Below, piece after piece: positions 19,731 to 30,185 of a stretch of 64,000 nucleotides of DNA. The DNA comes from RPQJ01 sp963726665. GTDB taxonomy: Bacteria > Pseudomonadota > Gammaproteobacteria > Steroidobacterales > Steroidobacteraceae. The translations under genes and the position numbers were made by a program. The DNA lies in contig CAVSDW010000011.1 of assembly GCA_963726665.1 (NCBI GenBank), positions 1 to 64,000 on the forward strand. The letters run 5' to 3'. Under the pieces are notes generated by a model, which was not told the origin of the DNA, did no database searches, and saw only the letters and a list, made by a program, of their open reading frames with translations. Every line of letters starts with the position of its first letter. Within the stretch, counting starts at the first letter, position 1.

Positions 19731-22700
19731 CGGCGCGGCTCGCCCGCGAGCGCGAGACGCTCGAACAGTGCCTCCTGCGCGACCGGCGCCGGCTCGAGGC
19801 CTGGATCGACCGGCTCGCGCGGCGTGGCGCTGCGCCGGATCTGCGCGAACTCGAGCGGCTGGAGGCGCGGGTGCAGTCATCTGCCGCCCAGGTCGAGGCG
19901 CGCCGGGCGTCGGTTCCCGCGATCCGCTACGACGGGACGCTGCCGGTGCACGCCCGGCGCGAAGCGATTGCACAGGCCATCTCGTCACACCCGGTCGTGA
20001 TCGTCAGCGGTGCGACCGGCAGCGGCAAGAGCACGCAGATCCCCAAGATCTGCCTCGAACTCGGTCGCGGCGCAAGGGGATTGATCGGACATACGCAGCC
20101 GAGGCGCATCGCGGCCCAGTCGCTCGCACATCGAGTGGCTGAGGAAATCGGCTCGACCACCGGCGACCTCGTGGGATACCAGGTGCGGTTCGCCGACCGC
20201 ACGAGTCCGCGCACGCTCGTGAAGCTGATGACCGACGGGCTGCTCCTGCGCGAACTCGAGAGCGACCCGCTGCTCGAGCGCTACGACACGCTGATCCTCG
20301 ACGAGGCCCACGAGCGCAACCTCAACGTCGACTTCCTGCTCGGCGTCTGCAAGCGGCTCGTGCGGCGCCGGCCGGAGCTGCGCGTGATCGTCACTTCGGC
20401 CACCATCGAGACGGCGAGGTTCTCGGAGTACTTCGACGGCGCGCCGGTGATGGACGTCGAAGGACGGACCTATCCGGTCGAGGTGCGCTACCGGCCGCTG
20501 CACGAGGACGATGCGGAGGCGCCGTCGCTGCCGGAGGCCGTGGCACAGGCGCTCGACGAGCTTGCGCGCGATGGTCGCGGGCATGGACGGCGATGCGCTC
20601 GTGTTCCTGCCGGGCGAGAGGCAGATCGCCGAGTGCGGGGACCTGCTGTCGCGCACCCGGGCCGCGGACTGGGACGTGATGCCGCTCTTCGCCCGGCTGT
20701 CTGCCGAGGAGCAGGACCGGATCTTCGCGCGTCACGACCGTCGTCGCGCCGTGCTTGCAACCAACGTGGCGGAAACCTCGCTCACCATTCCCGGCGTGCG
20801 CTTCGTGGTGGACAGCGGGCTCGCGCGCATCAGTCGCTACAGTCCGCGCTCGAAATTCCAGCGGCTCCCGATCGAGCCCGTATCAAGGGCGAGCGCCGAC
20901 CAGCGCAAGGGCCGCTGCGGACGCGTCGGCGAGGGAATCTGCATCCGCCTCTATTCAGAAGAGGAGTTCGAGGCGCGGCCTCGCTACACCGATCCGGAGA
21001 TCCTGCGCACCAACCTCGCGAGCCTGATCCTGCAGATGGCCGCGCTCGGTCTCGGCGCCCCGGAGGAATTCCCGTTCCTCGACGCGCCCGACACCCGCCT
21101 GCTGAACGACGGCTACCGGCTGCTGCAGGAGTTGAGCGCAGTGGACGGCGACCGACGCATCACGCGGCTCGGGCGACGGATGGCGGGGTTGCCGGTGGAT
21201 CCGCGACTCGCGCGCGTGCTGCTCGAGTCTGCGCGGACCGGCTGTCTCGCCGAAGCGCTCGTGATCGCCGCATTCCTCAGCATCCAGGATCCTCGCGAGC
21301 GTCCCGCGGACCAGGCGGAGGCCGCGAGCGAGCGGCACGCCGAGTTCGCCGACGAGCGCTCCGATTTCATCGCCGTGCTCAATCTCTGGCGCGCGGCGCG
21401 CGAGCAGGCGGCCGGCGGCAATCGCCCGCTGCGCCGCTGGTGTCGCGGGAATTTCCTGTCCTTCGTCCGGATGCGGGAGTGGCAGGATCTCCACGAGCAA
21501 CTCTCCGGCATCACCGCTTCGCTCGAGCTCGTTCCCAACGTGGAGCCGTCGAGTTCGAGCGTCCTTCACCACGCGATCCTCACCGGCTTCCTGGGCGGCA
21601 TCGGTGTGCTCGACGAGGATCGAACCTACCTCGGGGCGCGCGATGCCCGGTTCGTGATCGCCCCCGGCACGCCGCTCAGGAAGCGCAGCCCCCGCTGGGT
21701 GGTTGCCGCGAGCCTGGTCGAGACGCAGCGCCTCTACGCGAGGATGGTCGCGCAGGTGCAGCCCTCCTGGATCGAGGCAGCCGGTGCGCACCTGGTGCGA
21801 CGCAGCTATGGCGAGGCGGAGTGGCTGCCGGAACGCGGCATGGTGATGGCGCGTGAGACCGTGTCGTTGTACGGGCGCGTGCTGAGCAGCGGTCGGCAGG
21901 TCAATTTTGCCACCGTCGATCCGGCGACCTCGCGACGGATGTTCGTCGAGGAGGCGCTGGTACGCCGGCAGTCGCCGTTGAATGCGGGCTTCCTCGAGCG
22001 CAACGGGGAAGCGCGGCGAGCGATCGAGCGGATGGAGGCGAAGCTCAGGCGCAGGGACCTCCTGGCACACGACGACGTGCTGGCGTCTTTCTACCTCGAG
22101 CGCATCCCGGCGGACGTCGCGACCGTGCGCAGTTTCGAGCACTGGTGGCGCGCGGAGGAGCGCAGGCACCCGAATCGACTGGACATGCCGAGCGAGGCCA
22201 TGCTGGCCCAGCCGCTGCCAGAGATCACGACAGATGCGTACCCGGACACGTGGTCGCTGGACGGCAACGAACTTCCGCTGGACTACGTCTTCGACGCCAC
22301 GAGCCCCGATGACGGCGTGACACTGACCGTTCCGCTGCCGCTGCTCGGGGCGCTCTCGCCCCAGAGACTCGACTGGCTCGTGCCCGGGATGCTGCGGGAG
22401 AAGGTCGTCGCGCTCCTGCGTGGGCTGCCGAAGGAATTGCGCCGCGAGCTCGTCCCCATACCGGACGCGGCGGATCGGTTCCTCACGTCCCTGCACGGCG
22501 CCCGGGACGGCAGCCTGTTCGAACGCCTGTCGAAGTTCGTCACCGAGCGATCGGGTCGTGCGACCGAGGCGGCGCTCTTTGCCAGTGTCGTGCTGCCCGA
22601 CGCGCTCCGGCTCAACTTCCGGATACTGGACGCTTCCGGCCGCGAGATCCGCAGGGGCCGCGACCTCGATTTGCTGAGACGCGAGCTGCGATCGGCAGGC

Positions 22701-23651
22701 GCCGGGGCGGTCCCGGTGGCGCCCGGACACGCCTGGGACCGCGAGCGCGTCCGGGGCTGGGATTTCGGCGGGATCCCGGCGGAGGTCACCGTCAGGATTT
22801 CCGGAGTCTCGGTGCGGATGCACCCGGGCATCGAAGACGTGGGCGATTCAGTGCGACTGCGGCTCTATGCGGATGCGGCGCAGGCAGGGTTCGCGACCCG
22901 CGACGGCGTGGTCAGGCTCGCCGCCCTTGCGATGCCGCAGCAGCACGACCTGGTGAGACGCAACTGCGCCGCCGACCGCGACCTCACGCTTCTCGCCGCC
23001 GCGGCCGGCATGGGCCGGAGTCTCTTCGACGAGATCGCGGACCGCGCAGTGGCCGAGGCGATGCACGCAACGACGAAGCACGAGCCGCGAAACAAAGAGG
23101 AGTTCGACGCGGCCGTGGATTCGGCGCGGGCGGGCGTGGCGGAGCAGGGCGCGGAACTGCAGCGGTACGCTCGAAACACGCTCGCCGGGCTCAAGGAGGC
23201 GCGCTCCGCCCTGGTTGCGATCGGCGCAACCCCGTTTGCCGGCGCGAGGAATTCCATCGCGCAGCAGCTCGCTGCGCTCACGGCGCCCGGCTGGCTGCGA
23301 CGAACGCCGCAGCCGTGGCTGAGGCAACTGCCGAAATACCTGCGCGCCGCGGCCCGCCGCGCCGACCGGCTGCGCAACGCGGTCGAACGCGACCGCAAGC
23401 TGCACGAGCAGCTGATCCCCTACGAGTCGGCGCTTCGCGAACTGGAACTCGCGCACACCGGCGACGCAGCTCCGGCCCCCGAGCGCGAACGATTGCGCTG
23501 GATGCTCGAGGAATTCCGCGTGTCGCTCTTCGCCCAGGAACTGAAGACACTGCAGCCGGTGTCGGCCACGCGCCTGGACGAGCAGCTGCGCCTGGCCCGG
23601 ACGGAATCTCGCGACCCGCTCGCGACCAGGCGGGCCTCGATCCCGCGCTGA
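19700..23651 (+). CDS. hrpA: ATP-dependent RNA helicase HrpA (frameshifted)
   Basis: DEAH-box helicase of about 1316 residues after repair, matching the usual 1300 of HrpA. Motifs in order are GATGSGKST (Walker A), HTQPRRIAA, DEAHERNLN (Walker B), TSATIE, then ATNVAETSLTIPG and ADQRKGRCGRVGEG (motif VI). The long HrpA-specific C-terminal region follows, including DYVFDATSPDDGVTLTVPL and a C-terminal coiled coil. One extra base at 20573-20577 separates ALDELARDG from AGMDGDALVFLPGERQIAE. HrpA has been linked in E. coli to rescue of stalled ribosomes and mRNA processing. It converges on the ALDH gene with a six-base gap. Confidence 0.93.
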
Positions 23652-23656
23652 CCCGT

Positions 23657-25183
23657 TCAGCCGGAGACGTCGAAATTGATGCCCTGCGCGAGCGCGAGCT
23701 GGGTGCCCCAGTTCACGGTGCAGGTCTGGCGGCGCATGTAGACCTTCCAGGAGTCGGAGCCCGACTCGCGTCCACCACCGGTATCCTTCTCGCCGCCGAA
23801 CGCGCCGCCGATCTCCGCGCCCGACGTGCCGATGTTGACGTTGGCGATGCCGCAGTCGGACCCGCTTGCCGAGAGGAAGCGCTCCGCGTGCTGCAGGCGG
23901 TCGGTGAAGATGGCCGACGACAGCCCGTGTGCGACGTCATTCTGCATCGCGATCGCGTGGTCGAGGTCGCGGAATGGGATCAGGTAGAGGATCGGCGCGA
24001 AGGTCTCGGTGCGGACGATCTCCCACTCGCTGCTCGCCACCACGATCGCCGGCTCGACGAAGTAGCCGGGTCGGTCCAGGGCCTTGCCGCCGCACAGCAG
24101 CCGCCCGCCGCTCGCGACGGCCTGCGCCACTGCGCCCTCGAAATCGCGCACGGCGCCCGCGTCGATGAGCGGTCCCATCAGCGTGCCGGTGTCGAGCGGA
24201 TTGCCGATCTTCACCTGCCGGTAGGCGTTGACGAGGCGCCGCTCGAGATCGGCGAGGCGCGACTGGTGGACGAGCACGCGACGCGTCGTGGTGCAGCGCT
24301 GGCCCGCGGTGCCCACCGCGCCGAACACGATGGACGGCACGGCGAGGTCGAGGTTCGCCTGCTCGTCGACGATGATCGCGTTGTTGCCGCCGAGTTCGAG
24401 CAGGCTCCTGCCGAGCCGCTGCGCGACGCGCGCGCCGACGTTGCGGCCCACGTGGGTCGATCCCGTGAACGAGACAAGGTCGACCCTGCGATCGTCCACG
24501 AACCGGTTGGCGAGATCGTGGGTCGCATCCACGAACATCTGGAAGATGCCCGGGTAGCCGTGACGCTCGAGCACGCCGTTGGCCAGGCGCTGGACCGCGA
24601 CGGCGCAGAGCGCGGTCTTGAGCGAGGGCTTCCAGACCGTGACGTTGCCGCAGATCGCCGCGAGGAACGCGTTCCACGACCAGACCGCGACGGGGAAGTT
24701 GAACGCGCTGATGACGCCGACGACGCCGAGCGGGTGCCACTGCTCGAACATGCGGTGGTCCGGCCGCTCCGAGTGCATGGACAGCCCGTACAGCATGCGT
24801 GACTGCCCGACCGCGAAATCGGCGATGTCGATCATCTCCTGCACTTCGCCGTCGCCCTCGGCCTTGATCTTGCCCATCTCGAGCGAGACCAGGCTGCCGA
24901 GGTCGGACTTGTGCCGACGCAGTTCGTCGCCCACCAGCCGCACCGCCTCGCCGCGCTTGGGCGCCGGCACGGACCGCCACGCGAGCGCGACCTCGCGGGC
25001 CGAGGCCATCACCTGCTCGTACTGGGCCGCCGTGGTCGCGAGCACGCTCGCGATGACCTTGCCGGTCGCGGGGTTCAGGGAATCCACGCGGGGAGCCGCC
25101 GGATCGGTGAGCCAGCCACCGTTCGCAGACCACGTGCCGGGATTCAGGGCTTCGAGCCCGAGATTGGCGAGAACCTTGTCCAT
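23657..25183 (-). CDS. ALDH7-type aldehyde dehydrogenase (aminoadipate-semialdehyde dehydrogenase)
   Basis: NAD(P)-dependent dehydrogenase of 508 residues of the antiquitin (ALDH7) type. Seen are GVISAFNFPVAVWSWNAFLA, SFTGSTHVGR, ELGGNNAIIVDE with the general-base Glu, and the catalytic GTAGQRCTTTRR, which is typical of ALDH7. This family oxidises alpha-aminoadipate semialdehyde to alpha-aminoadipate in lysine breakdown. The upstream saccharopine dehydrogenase, overlapping as TGATG, makes that substrate and supports the assignment. Plant and animal ALDH7 members also act on betaine or other aldehydes, so a broader role is possible. Confidence 0.88.
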   Translation of the reverse strand: MDKVLANLGLEALNPGTWSANGGWLTDPAAPRVDSLNPATGKVIASVLATTAAQYEQVMASAREVALAWRSVPAPKRGEAVRLVGDELRRHKSDLGSLVSLEMGKIKAEGDGEVQEMIDIADFAVGQSRMLYGLSMHSERPDHRMFEQWHPLGVVGVISAFNFPVAVWSWNAFLAAICGNVTVWKPSLKTALCAVAVQRLANGVLERHGYPGIFQMFVDATHDLANRFVDDRRVDLVSFTGSTHVGRNVGARVAQRLGRSLLELGGNNAIIVDEQANLDLAVPSIVFGAVGTAGQRCTTTRRVLVHQSRLADLERRLVNAYRQVKIGNPLDTGTLMGPLIDAGAVRDFEGAVAQAVASGGRLLCGGKALDRPGYFVEPAIVVASSEWEIVRTETFAPILYLIPFRDLDHAIAMQNDVAHGLSSAIFTDRLQHAERFLSASGSDCGIANVNIGTSGAEIGGAFGGEKDTGGGRESGSDSWKVYMRRQTCTVNWGTQLALAQGINFDVSG

Positions 25184-26352
25184 CACTTGCCTCCGTTGTC
25201 CGCGCGCTGCTGGCCGGTCTGGCCGGCGACGACCATGCGTCCCGAGATTTCCTTGGTGCCTGCGCTCGCATAGTGCCGCCCGAAGCGGTTGTCGAGCACG
25301 TCCACGAGGTGGAAGTCCTCCTGCCTCACGAAGCCGCGATAGCGGCCGGGTGTCTTGAGCACCAGGTCCACCACGGCAGTGACGCCCGCCGCGGTCGTCA
25401 CCTGGATTGCCGACCAGAGTCGCCCGGCGATCATCTGCGGGTAGATCTTGCTCACGTAGTTCTCCTCGCGGAGCTCGCCCGACTGCCGGCCGGTCACGGC
25501 GACGTACACGATCACCACGTCCTGCAGGGTCTGCGGCACGGCGTTCTCGAGGATGCGCTTGAGCGTCGCGCGGTCCTGGTTGAGCTTGAGGTCGTTCATC
25601 AGCAGCCGCATCTGCGCGCAGTGGCCAGGGTAGCGCATGGTCTTGTAGTCCATGCTCTCGGCACGCTGGCCGTAGGTGTCGCCCAGGGAACCCAGTCCGC
25701 CCGACGTGTTGAAGGCTTCGTAGAGCGTCCCGTCGATCTCGATCTCCTCGAGTCCTTCGAGCGGCGCGGCCTCGGTCGCGCGGCCGTTGGAAATGCATTC
25801 ACAGGGATTGCCGTACTCGTTGATGAGTCCCTCGGTGGACCATGTGAGGGAGTACTTGAGCACGTTGTTCGGGTGCTGGGGCAGGGCACCCACGCGGAGC
25901 TTGACGCTGCGCAGCTCATCGAAGTGGGCGATGAGTGCATTGGCCGCGATGCTGATGAAGCCGGGCGCGAGGCCGCACTGCGGCACGAACGCCGTATCGG
26001 CGCCTTCCGCCACGCGTCGCACGCCGCGGGTCACCGCCACGTCCTCGGTGAGGTCGAAGTAGTGCGCGCCCGCCGCACGCGCGGCCTCGGCCACCGCGAC
26101 GTTGCAGTAGTACGGCAGGCTCGAGATCACGGCCTCGACCGGGTGCGCGCGCAGGTGCGCGGCCAGCGCCTCCTTGTCTCCGGCGTCGAATCCGTAGGCG
26201 TGCAGGTGGTCGAGGTCGTGCGCGGCAACGACGGACCGCGCGACGGTTTCGTTCACGTCGGCGACGTGCACTTCATAGTCGCCGGTTTCGGCAAGCAGGC
26301 CGGAGATCAGTGAACCGATCTTTCCGGCCCCGAGGACGAGGACCTTGTGCAT
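25183..26352 (-). CDS. Saccharopine dehydrogenase family protein
   Basis: Protein of 389 residues with an N-terminal Rossmann motif VLVLGAGKIGSLISGLL, SSLPYYCNVAVAEAARAAGAHYFDLTED, PQCGLAPGFISIAANAL, and a C-terminal catalytic domain. It resembles glutamate-forming saccharopine dehydrogenase and L-lysine 6-dehydrogenase, which share this fold. Either activity yields aminoadipate semialdehyde (or its cyclic form) for the coupled ALDH7 enzyme. No lysine-ketoglutarate reductase is present in the window, so the choice between the two reactions stays open. AGGAG sits ahead of the ATG. Confidence 0.85.
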   Translation of the reverse strand: MHKVLVLGAGKIGSLISGLLAETGDYEVHVADVNETVARSVVAAHDLDHLHAYGFDAGDKEALAAHLRAHPVEAVISSLPYYCNVAVAEAARAAGAHYFDLTEDVAVTRGVRRVAEGADTAFVPQCGLAPGFISIAANALIAHFDELRSVKLRVGALPQHPNNVLKYSLTWSTEGLINEYGNPCECISNGRATEAAPLEGLEEIEIDGTLYEAFNTSGGLGSLGDTYGQRAESMDYKTMRYPGHCAQMRLLMNDLKLNQDRATLKRILENAVPQTLQDVVIVYVAVTGRQSGELREENYVSKIYPQMIAGRLWSAIQVTTAAGVTAVVDLVLKTPGRYRGFVRQEDFHLVDVLDNRFGRHYASAGTKEISGRMVVAGQTGQQRADNGGK

Positions 26353-26506
26353 GCGGGAACTCCTGGATGGTCTCGCTGGCCAGGCCGCGCGGATTGCGCG
26401 GAATCCGGCCCGGGGCGTTCATTTAGGGGCGCGATTCTGACGAAACCGCTGCGGCGCGTCACCCCCGGTCCTACTGCAGTGCAGCGATACCGGTTAGGAT
26501 TGGCCG

Positions 26507-27862
26507 ATGAAACCGTCCACCAGCGCCGACGCCTGGTCGCCCACCAGCTGGAAATCCCGCCCGGCCGCGCAGCAGGCAACGTACCGCGACCCGGTCGCGC
26601 TCGAGCGGGCCGTGGCTTCGCTCGGCCGGCTGCCGCCAATCGTCGTCTCCTGGGAGGTCGAGGCCCTCAAGGCGGAGATCACGGAGGCCCAGAAGGGCAA
26701 CCGCTTCCTGCTCCAGGGTGGCGACTGCGCCGAGTCGCTGGAGGACTGCGAGTCGGGCCAGATTGCCCGCAAGCTCAAGATCCTGCTGCAGATGAGCCTC
26801 GTGCTGCTGCACGGACTCAAGAAGCCCGTAATCCGAGTCGGCCGATTCGCGGGCCAGTACGCAAAGCCACGCTCGACCGACACCGAGACGCGCGATGGAC
26901 TGACCTTGCCCGCCTACCGTGGCGACCTCGTGAACCGGCCCGGCTTCACCGCCGCGGAACGCGAGCCGGACCCGGAACTGCTGCTCCGGGCCTACGAGCG
27001 CGCGGCGCTCACGCTCAACTTCGTGCGGGCACTGATCGACGGCGGGTTCGCGGACCTGCACCACCCGGAATACTGGGACCTCGGCTTCGTCCACCATTCG
27101 CCGTGGCGCGACCAGTATCGCCAGATCGTCACTTCCATTTCCGACTCGCTCGATTTCTTCGAGGCGATCAGCGGCAGCCGCGTACACGAGGCGAGCCGCG
27201 CGCCGTTCTATGCGAGCCACGAGGCGCTGCACCTGCACTACGAGCAGGCGCAGACACGGTTCATCGAGCGGCGTGGGCGCTGGTACAACCTCTCCACGCA
27301 CATGCCGTGGATCGGCCTGCGCACGGCCGACCTCGACGGTGCGCACGTCGAATACTGCCGCGGCATCAGCAATCCCGTGGGTGTCAAGGTCGGCCCGGCG
27401 ATGGATGCCGCGTGGGTGCAGGGGCTCTGCCGGGTCCTGAATCCGCAGGCCGAATACGGCAGGCTCGTGCTCATTCACCGCATGGGCGCGAAGCACGTGG
27501 ACTCGGGGCTGCCGCCGCTGGTCGAGGCGGTGCGCGCGACCGGCATCCCGGTGCTGTGGGTATGTGACCCGATGCACGGCAACACCGAGACCACGAGCGG
27601 GGGTGTCAAGACGCGGCGCTTCGAGAACATCGTGTCTGAACTCGAGAGCTCCGTGCGCATCCACCGCGAGATCGGCAGCTACCTCGGCGGCGTGCACTTC
27701 GAACTCACGGGCGAGGACGTCACGGAGTGCACCGGCGGCGCGCGGGGCCTCGGCGACGGCGACCTCGCGCGGGCCTACCGGACCACCGTGGACCCGCGCC
27801 TCAATTACGAGCAGGCCCTCGAACTCGCGATGCGGATCGCGACGAACGCCCGGTCGGCCTGA
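26507..27862 (+). CDS. Class II 3-deoxy-7-phosphoheptulonate (DAHP) synthase
   Basis: First enzyme of the shikimate pathway, condensing phosphoenolpyruvate and erythrose 4-phosphate. At 451 residues it has the plant-like class II features LLQGGDCAES with the metal-binding Cys, KPVIRVGRFAGQYAKPRS, STHMPWIGLRT, RGISNPVGVKVGP, VLWVCDPMHGNT with a metal His, and GVHFELTGEDVTEC. AGGA precedes the ATG. Class II enzymes are called aroG in mycobacteria, a symbol that denotes a class I enzyme in E. coli, so I give none. The last 62 bases overlap rluE on the other strand. Confidence 0.95.
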   Translation: MKPSTSADAWSPTSWKSRPAAQQATYRDPVALERAVASLGRLPPIVVSWEVEALKAEITEAQKGNRFLLQGGDCAESLEDCESGQIARKLKILLQMSLVLLHGLKKPVIRVGRFAGQYAKPRSTDTETRDGLTLPAYRGDLVNRPGFTAAEREPDPELLLRAYERAALTLNFVRALIDGGFADLHHPEYWDLGFVHHSPWRDQYRQIVTSISDSLDFFEAISGSRVHEASRAPFYASHEALHLHYEQAQTRFIERRGRWYNLSTHMPWIGLRTADLDGAHVEYCRGISNPVGVKVGPAMDAAWVQGLCRVLNPQAEYGRLVLIHRMGAKHVDSGLPPLVEAVRATGIPVLWVCDPMHGNTETTSGGVKTRRFENIVSELESSVRIHREIGSYLGGVHFELTGEDVTECTGGARGLGDGDLARAYRTTVDPRLNYEQALELAMRIATNARSA

Positions 27863-28433
27863 CCCTGCCTGCGGCCAGCAGGCGCTCGGCGTCGGCGAGC
27901 GGGACTTCGCGGGACTCTCCAGGGCCCAGGCCTTCCACGGACCAGGGACCCACGGCGAGCCGTATCAGCCGCAGCGTCGGGTAGCCGACCGCCGCGGTCA
28001 TCCGTCGAACTTGACGGTTCCTGCCTTCCCGGAGTTCGAGTTCGATCCAGGATGTCGGTATCGCCTTGCGTTCGCGGATCGGCGGGTCGCGAGGCCAGAG
28101 CCACGCGGGTTCGGGCACGACCCGCGCGGGTGCGGGCAGGGCGGGCCCATCGTTCAGGCTCACGCCCCGCCTCAGGAGCCCCAGGGCGGCCTCGTCCGGG
28201 ACGCCCTCGACCTGCGCGAGGTAGACCTTCGGAAAAGGCGAGCCCGGCTGGCTGATCCGTGCCTGCCAGGGCCCGAAATCGGTGAGCACCATCAGGCCCT
28301 CGCTGTCGTAGTCGAGGCGGCCGGCGGGGTACAGGCCAGGCGCGGAAATCAGGTCCTTCAGGCAGCGCCGCCCGTCCGCGCTCGTGAACTGCGGGAGGAC
28401 CTGGAAGGGCTTGTTCAGGAGCATCAGGCGCAT
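27801..28433 (-). CDS. rluE: 23S rRNA pseudouridine synthase RluE
   Basis: RsuA-family pseudouridine synthase of 210 residues. It opens with LLNKPFQVLPQFT, has the catalytic GRLDYDSEGLMVLTD with the active-site Asp, KVYLAQVEG, and the RNA-binding ELREGRNRQVRRM. The missing S4 domain and short N-terminus match RluE, which modifies U2457 of 23S rRNA in E. coli. The poorly conserved Arg/Ser-rich C-terminus is what overlaps the DAHP synthase gene, so the true functional domain ends earlier. Confidence 0.9.
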   Translation of the reverse strand: MRLMLLNKPFQVLPQFTSADGRRCLKDLISAPGLYPAGRLDYDSEGLMVLTDFGPWQARISQPGSPFPKVYLAQVEGVPDEAALGLLRRGVSLNDGPALPAPARVVPEPAWLWPRDPPIRERKAIPTSWIELELREGRNRQVRRMTAAVGYPTLRLIRLAVGPWSVEGLGPGESREVPLADAERLLAAGRVRPTGRSSRSASRVRGPARN

Positions 28434-28447
28434 CGTGGAAATTGCTC

Positions 28448-28477
28448 TTGCCGGGTGCGCACCCTCAAGTCTATTCT
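28448..28477 (+). promoter_or_regulatory. Candidate sigma70-type promoter upstream of aceB
   Basis: TTGCCG at 28448 and TATTCT at 28472 are spaced by 18 bases, about 70 bases before the aceB start and just outside the divergent rluE start. The match is partial and was found by eye; no regulator site is apparent. Confidence 0.3.
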
Positions 28478-28549
28478 CTTATTGCGCTGCAACAATGACG
28501 CGTCCAGTTCCCGTTCGGGCCAGGGCGTGTTCGCACCCTGGAGTCTGCC

Positions 28550-30157
28550 TTGAGCACAAAGCCTAAGCTCGATCTGCCGACGGGCTGCACGGTGACGGGT
28601 ACCGTGCGACCCGGGTTCGAGAGCGTTCTCACGCGCGACGCGATGGAATTCATCACGGACCTGGCCCGCAGGTTCGGGCCGCGCGTGGAGGAACTCCTGG
28701 CGAGGCGTGAAGCTCGACAGAAGGAGATCGACGCCGGAAGGCTGCCCGACTTCCTGCCGGAGACCCACGGCATCCGCGAGCACGACTGGCACGTGACTGC
28801 GATCCCGGCCGACCTCCAGGACCGACGCGTCGAGATCACCGGTCCCACGGATCGCAAGATGATCATCAACGCGCTCAACTCGGGTGCGAAGGTCTTCATG
28901 GCGGACTGCGAAGACTCCATGACCCCGACCTGGGACAACGTCGTGCAGGGGCAGTCGAACCTGCGCGATGCCGTGGCTCGGCGCATCGAGTTCTCGAGCC
29001 CTGACGGCAAGCTCTACAAGCTCAACCCGACGGTCGCCACGCTCATCGTCCGACCGCGCGGCTGGCATCTCTACGAGAAGCACGTACTCGTGGACGGCAA
29101 GCCGGTTCCCGGTGCATTCGTGGACTTTGGTCTCTACCTCTTCCACAACCACGCGGAACTGAAGAGCCGCGGCACGGGCCCGTATTTCTACCTTCCCAAG
29201 ACCGAGAGCCACCTCGAGGCGCGGCTGTGGGCCGAAGTTTTCCGGCACGCGGAAGCGCGGCTCGGACTCCTGCCGCAGACCATCAAGGTCACGGTGCTGA
29301 TCGAGACCATCCTCGCGGCCTTCGAGATGGACGAGATCCTCTGGGAGCTGCGCGACTACATCGTGGGGCTCAACTGCGGACGCTGGGACTACATCTTCAG
29401 CTTCATCAAGAAATTCAGCCGCTATCCCGACAAGGTGCTGCCGGACCGCGCGCAGGTCACGATGACCACGCACTTCCTGCGCTCGTACTCGAAGCTCCTG
29501 ATCAAGACCACCCACCGGCGCGGCGCGTTCGCGATGGGCGGCATGGCCGCGCAGATCCCGATCAAGGGCGACCCGGTGGCGAACGACGCCGCCATCGCCA
29601 AGGTGCTGGCAGACAAGGAACGCGAGGCCGGGGACGGTCACGACGGCACCTGGGTCGCGCACCCGGGTCTCGTGCCGGTCGCCATGGGCGTGTTCGATCG
29701 CCTGATGCCGACGCCGAACCAGCTGCACCGCAAGCTCGAGGACGTGAACATCGTCGCGGCGGACCTGCTCCGGGTGCCGGAGGGCACGATCACGGAGGCG
29801 GGACTGCGCAGCAACGTGGACGTGTCCATCCAGTACATGGCCGCCTGGCTCGGCGGCAATGGCTGCGTGCCCATTCACAACCTGATGGAAGACGCGGCCA
29901 CGGCCGAGATCTCGCGCGCGCAGATCTGGCAGTGGATCCGCCACCCCAGGGGCGTGCTCGACGACGGCCGCAAGGTTACGGTGGAGCTCTTCCGGCAGGT
30001 CACCCAGGAGGAGCTCGCGAAGCTGCGCGCGAAGCTCGGCGAGGCGGCCTTTGCCGCCGGAAATTTCGAGCGCGCCGCGAAGCTCATCGATGGCATCACG
30101 ACTGCCGAGACCTTCGAGACCTTCCTGACGCTTCCGGCCTACCGGGCCATCGATTGA
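28550..30157 (+). CDS. aceB: Malate synthase A
   Basis: Condenses glyoxylate with acetyl-CoA to malate in the glyoxylate shunt. The 535 residues include KVFMADCEDSMTPTW, VRPRGWHLYEKHV, PKTESHLEARLW, the signature IKVTVLIETILAAFEMDEIL and GLNCGRWDYIFSFIKKF, and GAFAMGGMAAQIP. The start is a TTG preceded by GGAG in CTGGAGTCTGCC. Isocitrate lyase follows after 28 bases, so aceB and aceA form an operon allowing growth on acetate, fatty acids or ketogenic amino acids. Confidence 0.96.
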   Translation: MSTKPKLDLPTGCTVTGTVRPGFESVLTRDAMEFITDLARRFGPRVEELLARREARQKEIDAGRLPDFLPETHGIREHDWHVTAIPADLQDRRVEITGPTDRKMIINALNSGAKVFMADCEDSMTPTWDNVVQGQSNLRDAVARRIEFSSPDGKLYKLNPTVATLIVRPRGWHLYEKHVLVDGKPVPGAFVDFGLYLFHNHAELKSRGTGPYFYLPKTESHLEARLWAEVFRHAEARLGLLPQTIKVTVLIETILAAFEMDEILWELRDYIVGLNCGRWDYIFSFIKKFSRYPDKVLPDRAQVTMTTHFLRSYSKLLIKTTHRRGAFAMGGMAAQIPIKGDPVANDAAIAKVLADKEREAGDGHDGTWVAHPGLVPVAMGVFDRLMPTPNQLHRKLEDVNIVAADLLRVPEGTITEAGLRSNVDVSIQYMAAWLGGNGCVPIHNLMEDAATAEISRAQIWQWIRHPRGVLDDGRKVTVELFRQVTQEELAKLRAKLGEAAFAAGNFERAAKLIDGITTAETFETFLTLPAYRAID

Positions 30158-30185
30158 ACGAATTCGCCTACACGAGGATCGAGAC

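Noticed and set aside
17244..19988. A 914-codon open frame on the minus strand
   Set aside because: It lies antisense to fumC, the CoA pyrophosphatase gene and mazG, all with clear family motifs. Its translation is rich in Arg, Gly and Ala without domains, as expected for a shadow frame in GC-rich DNA.
20955..22823. A 622-codon open frame on the minus strand
   Set aside because: It is antisense to hrpA and lacks any domain signature.
26474..26484. CTGCAGTGCAG palindrome before the DAHP synthase gene
   Set aside because: A short GC-rich palindrome of this size is expected by chance and matches no operator I can name.
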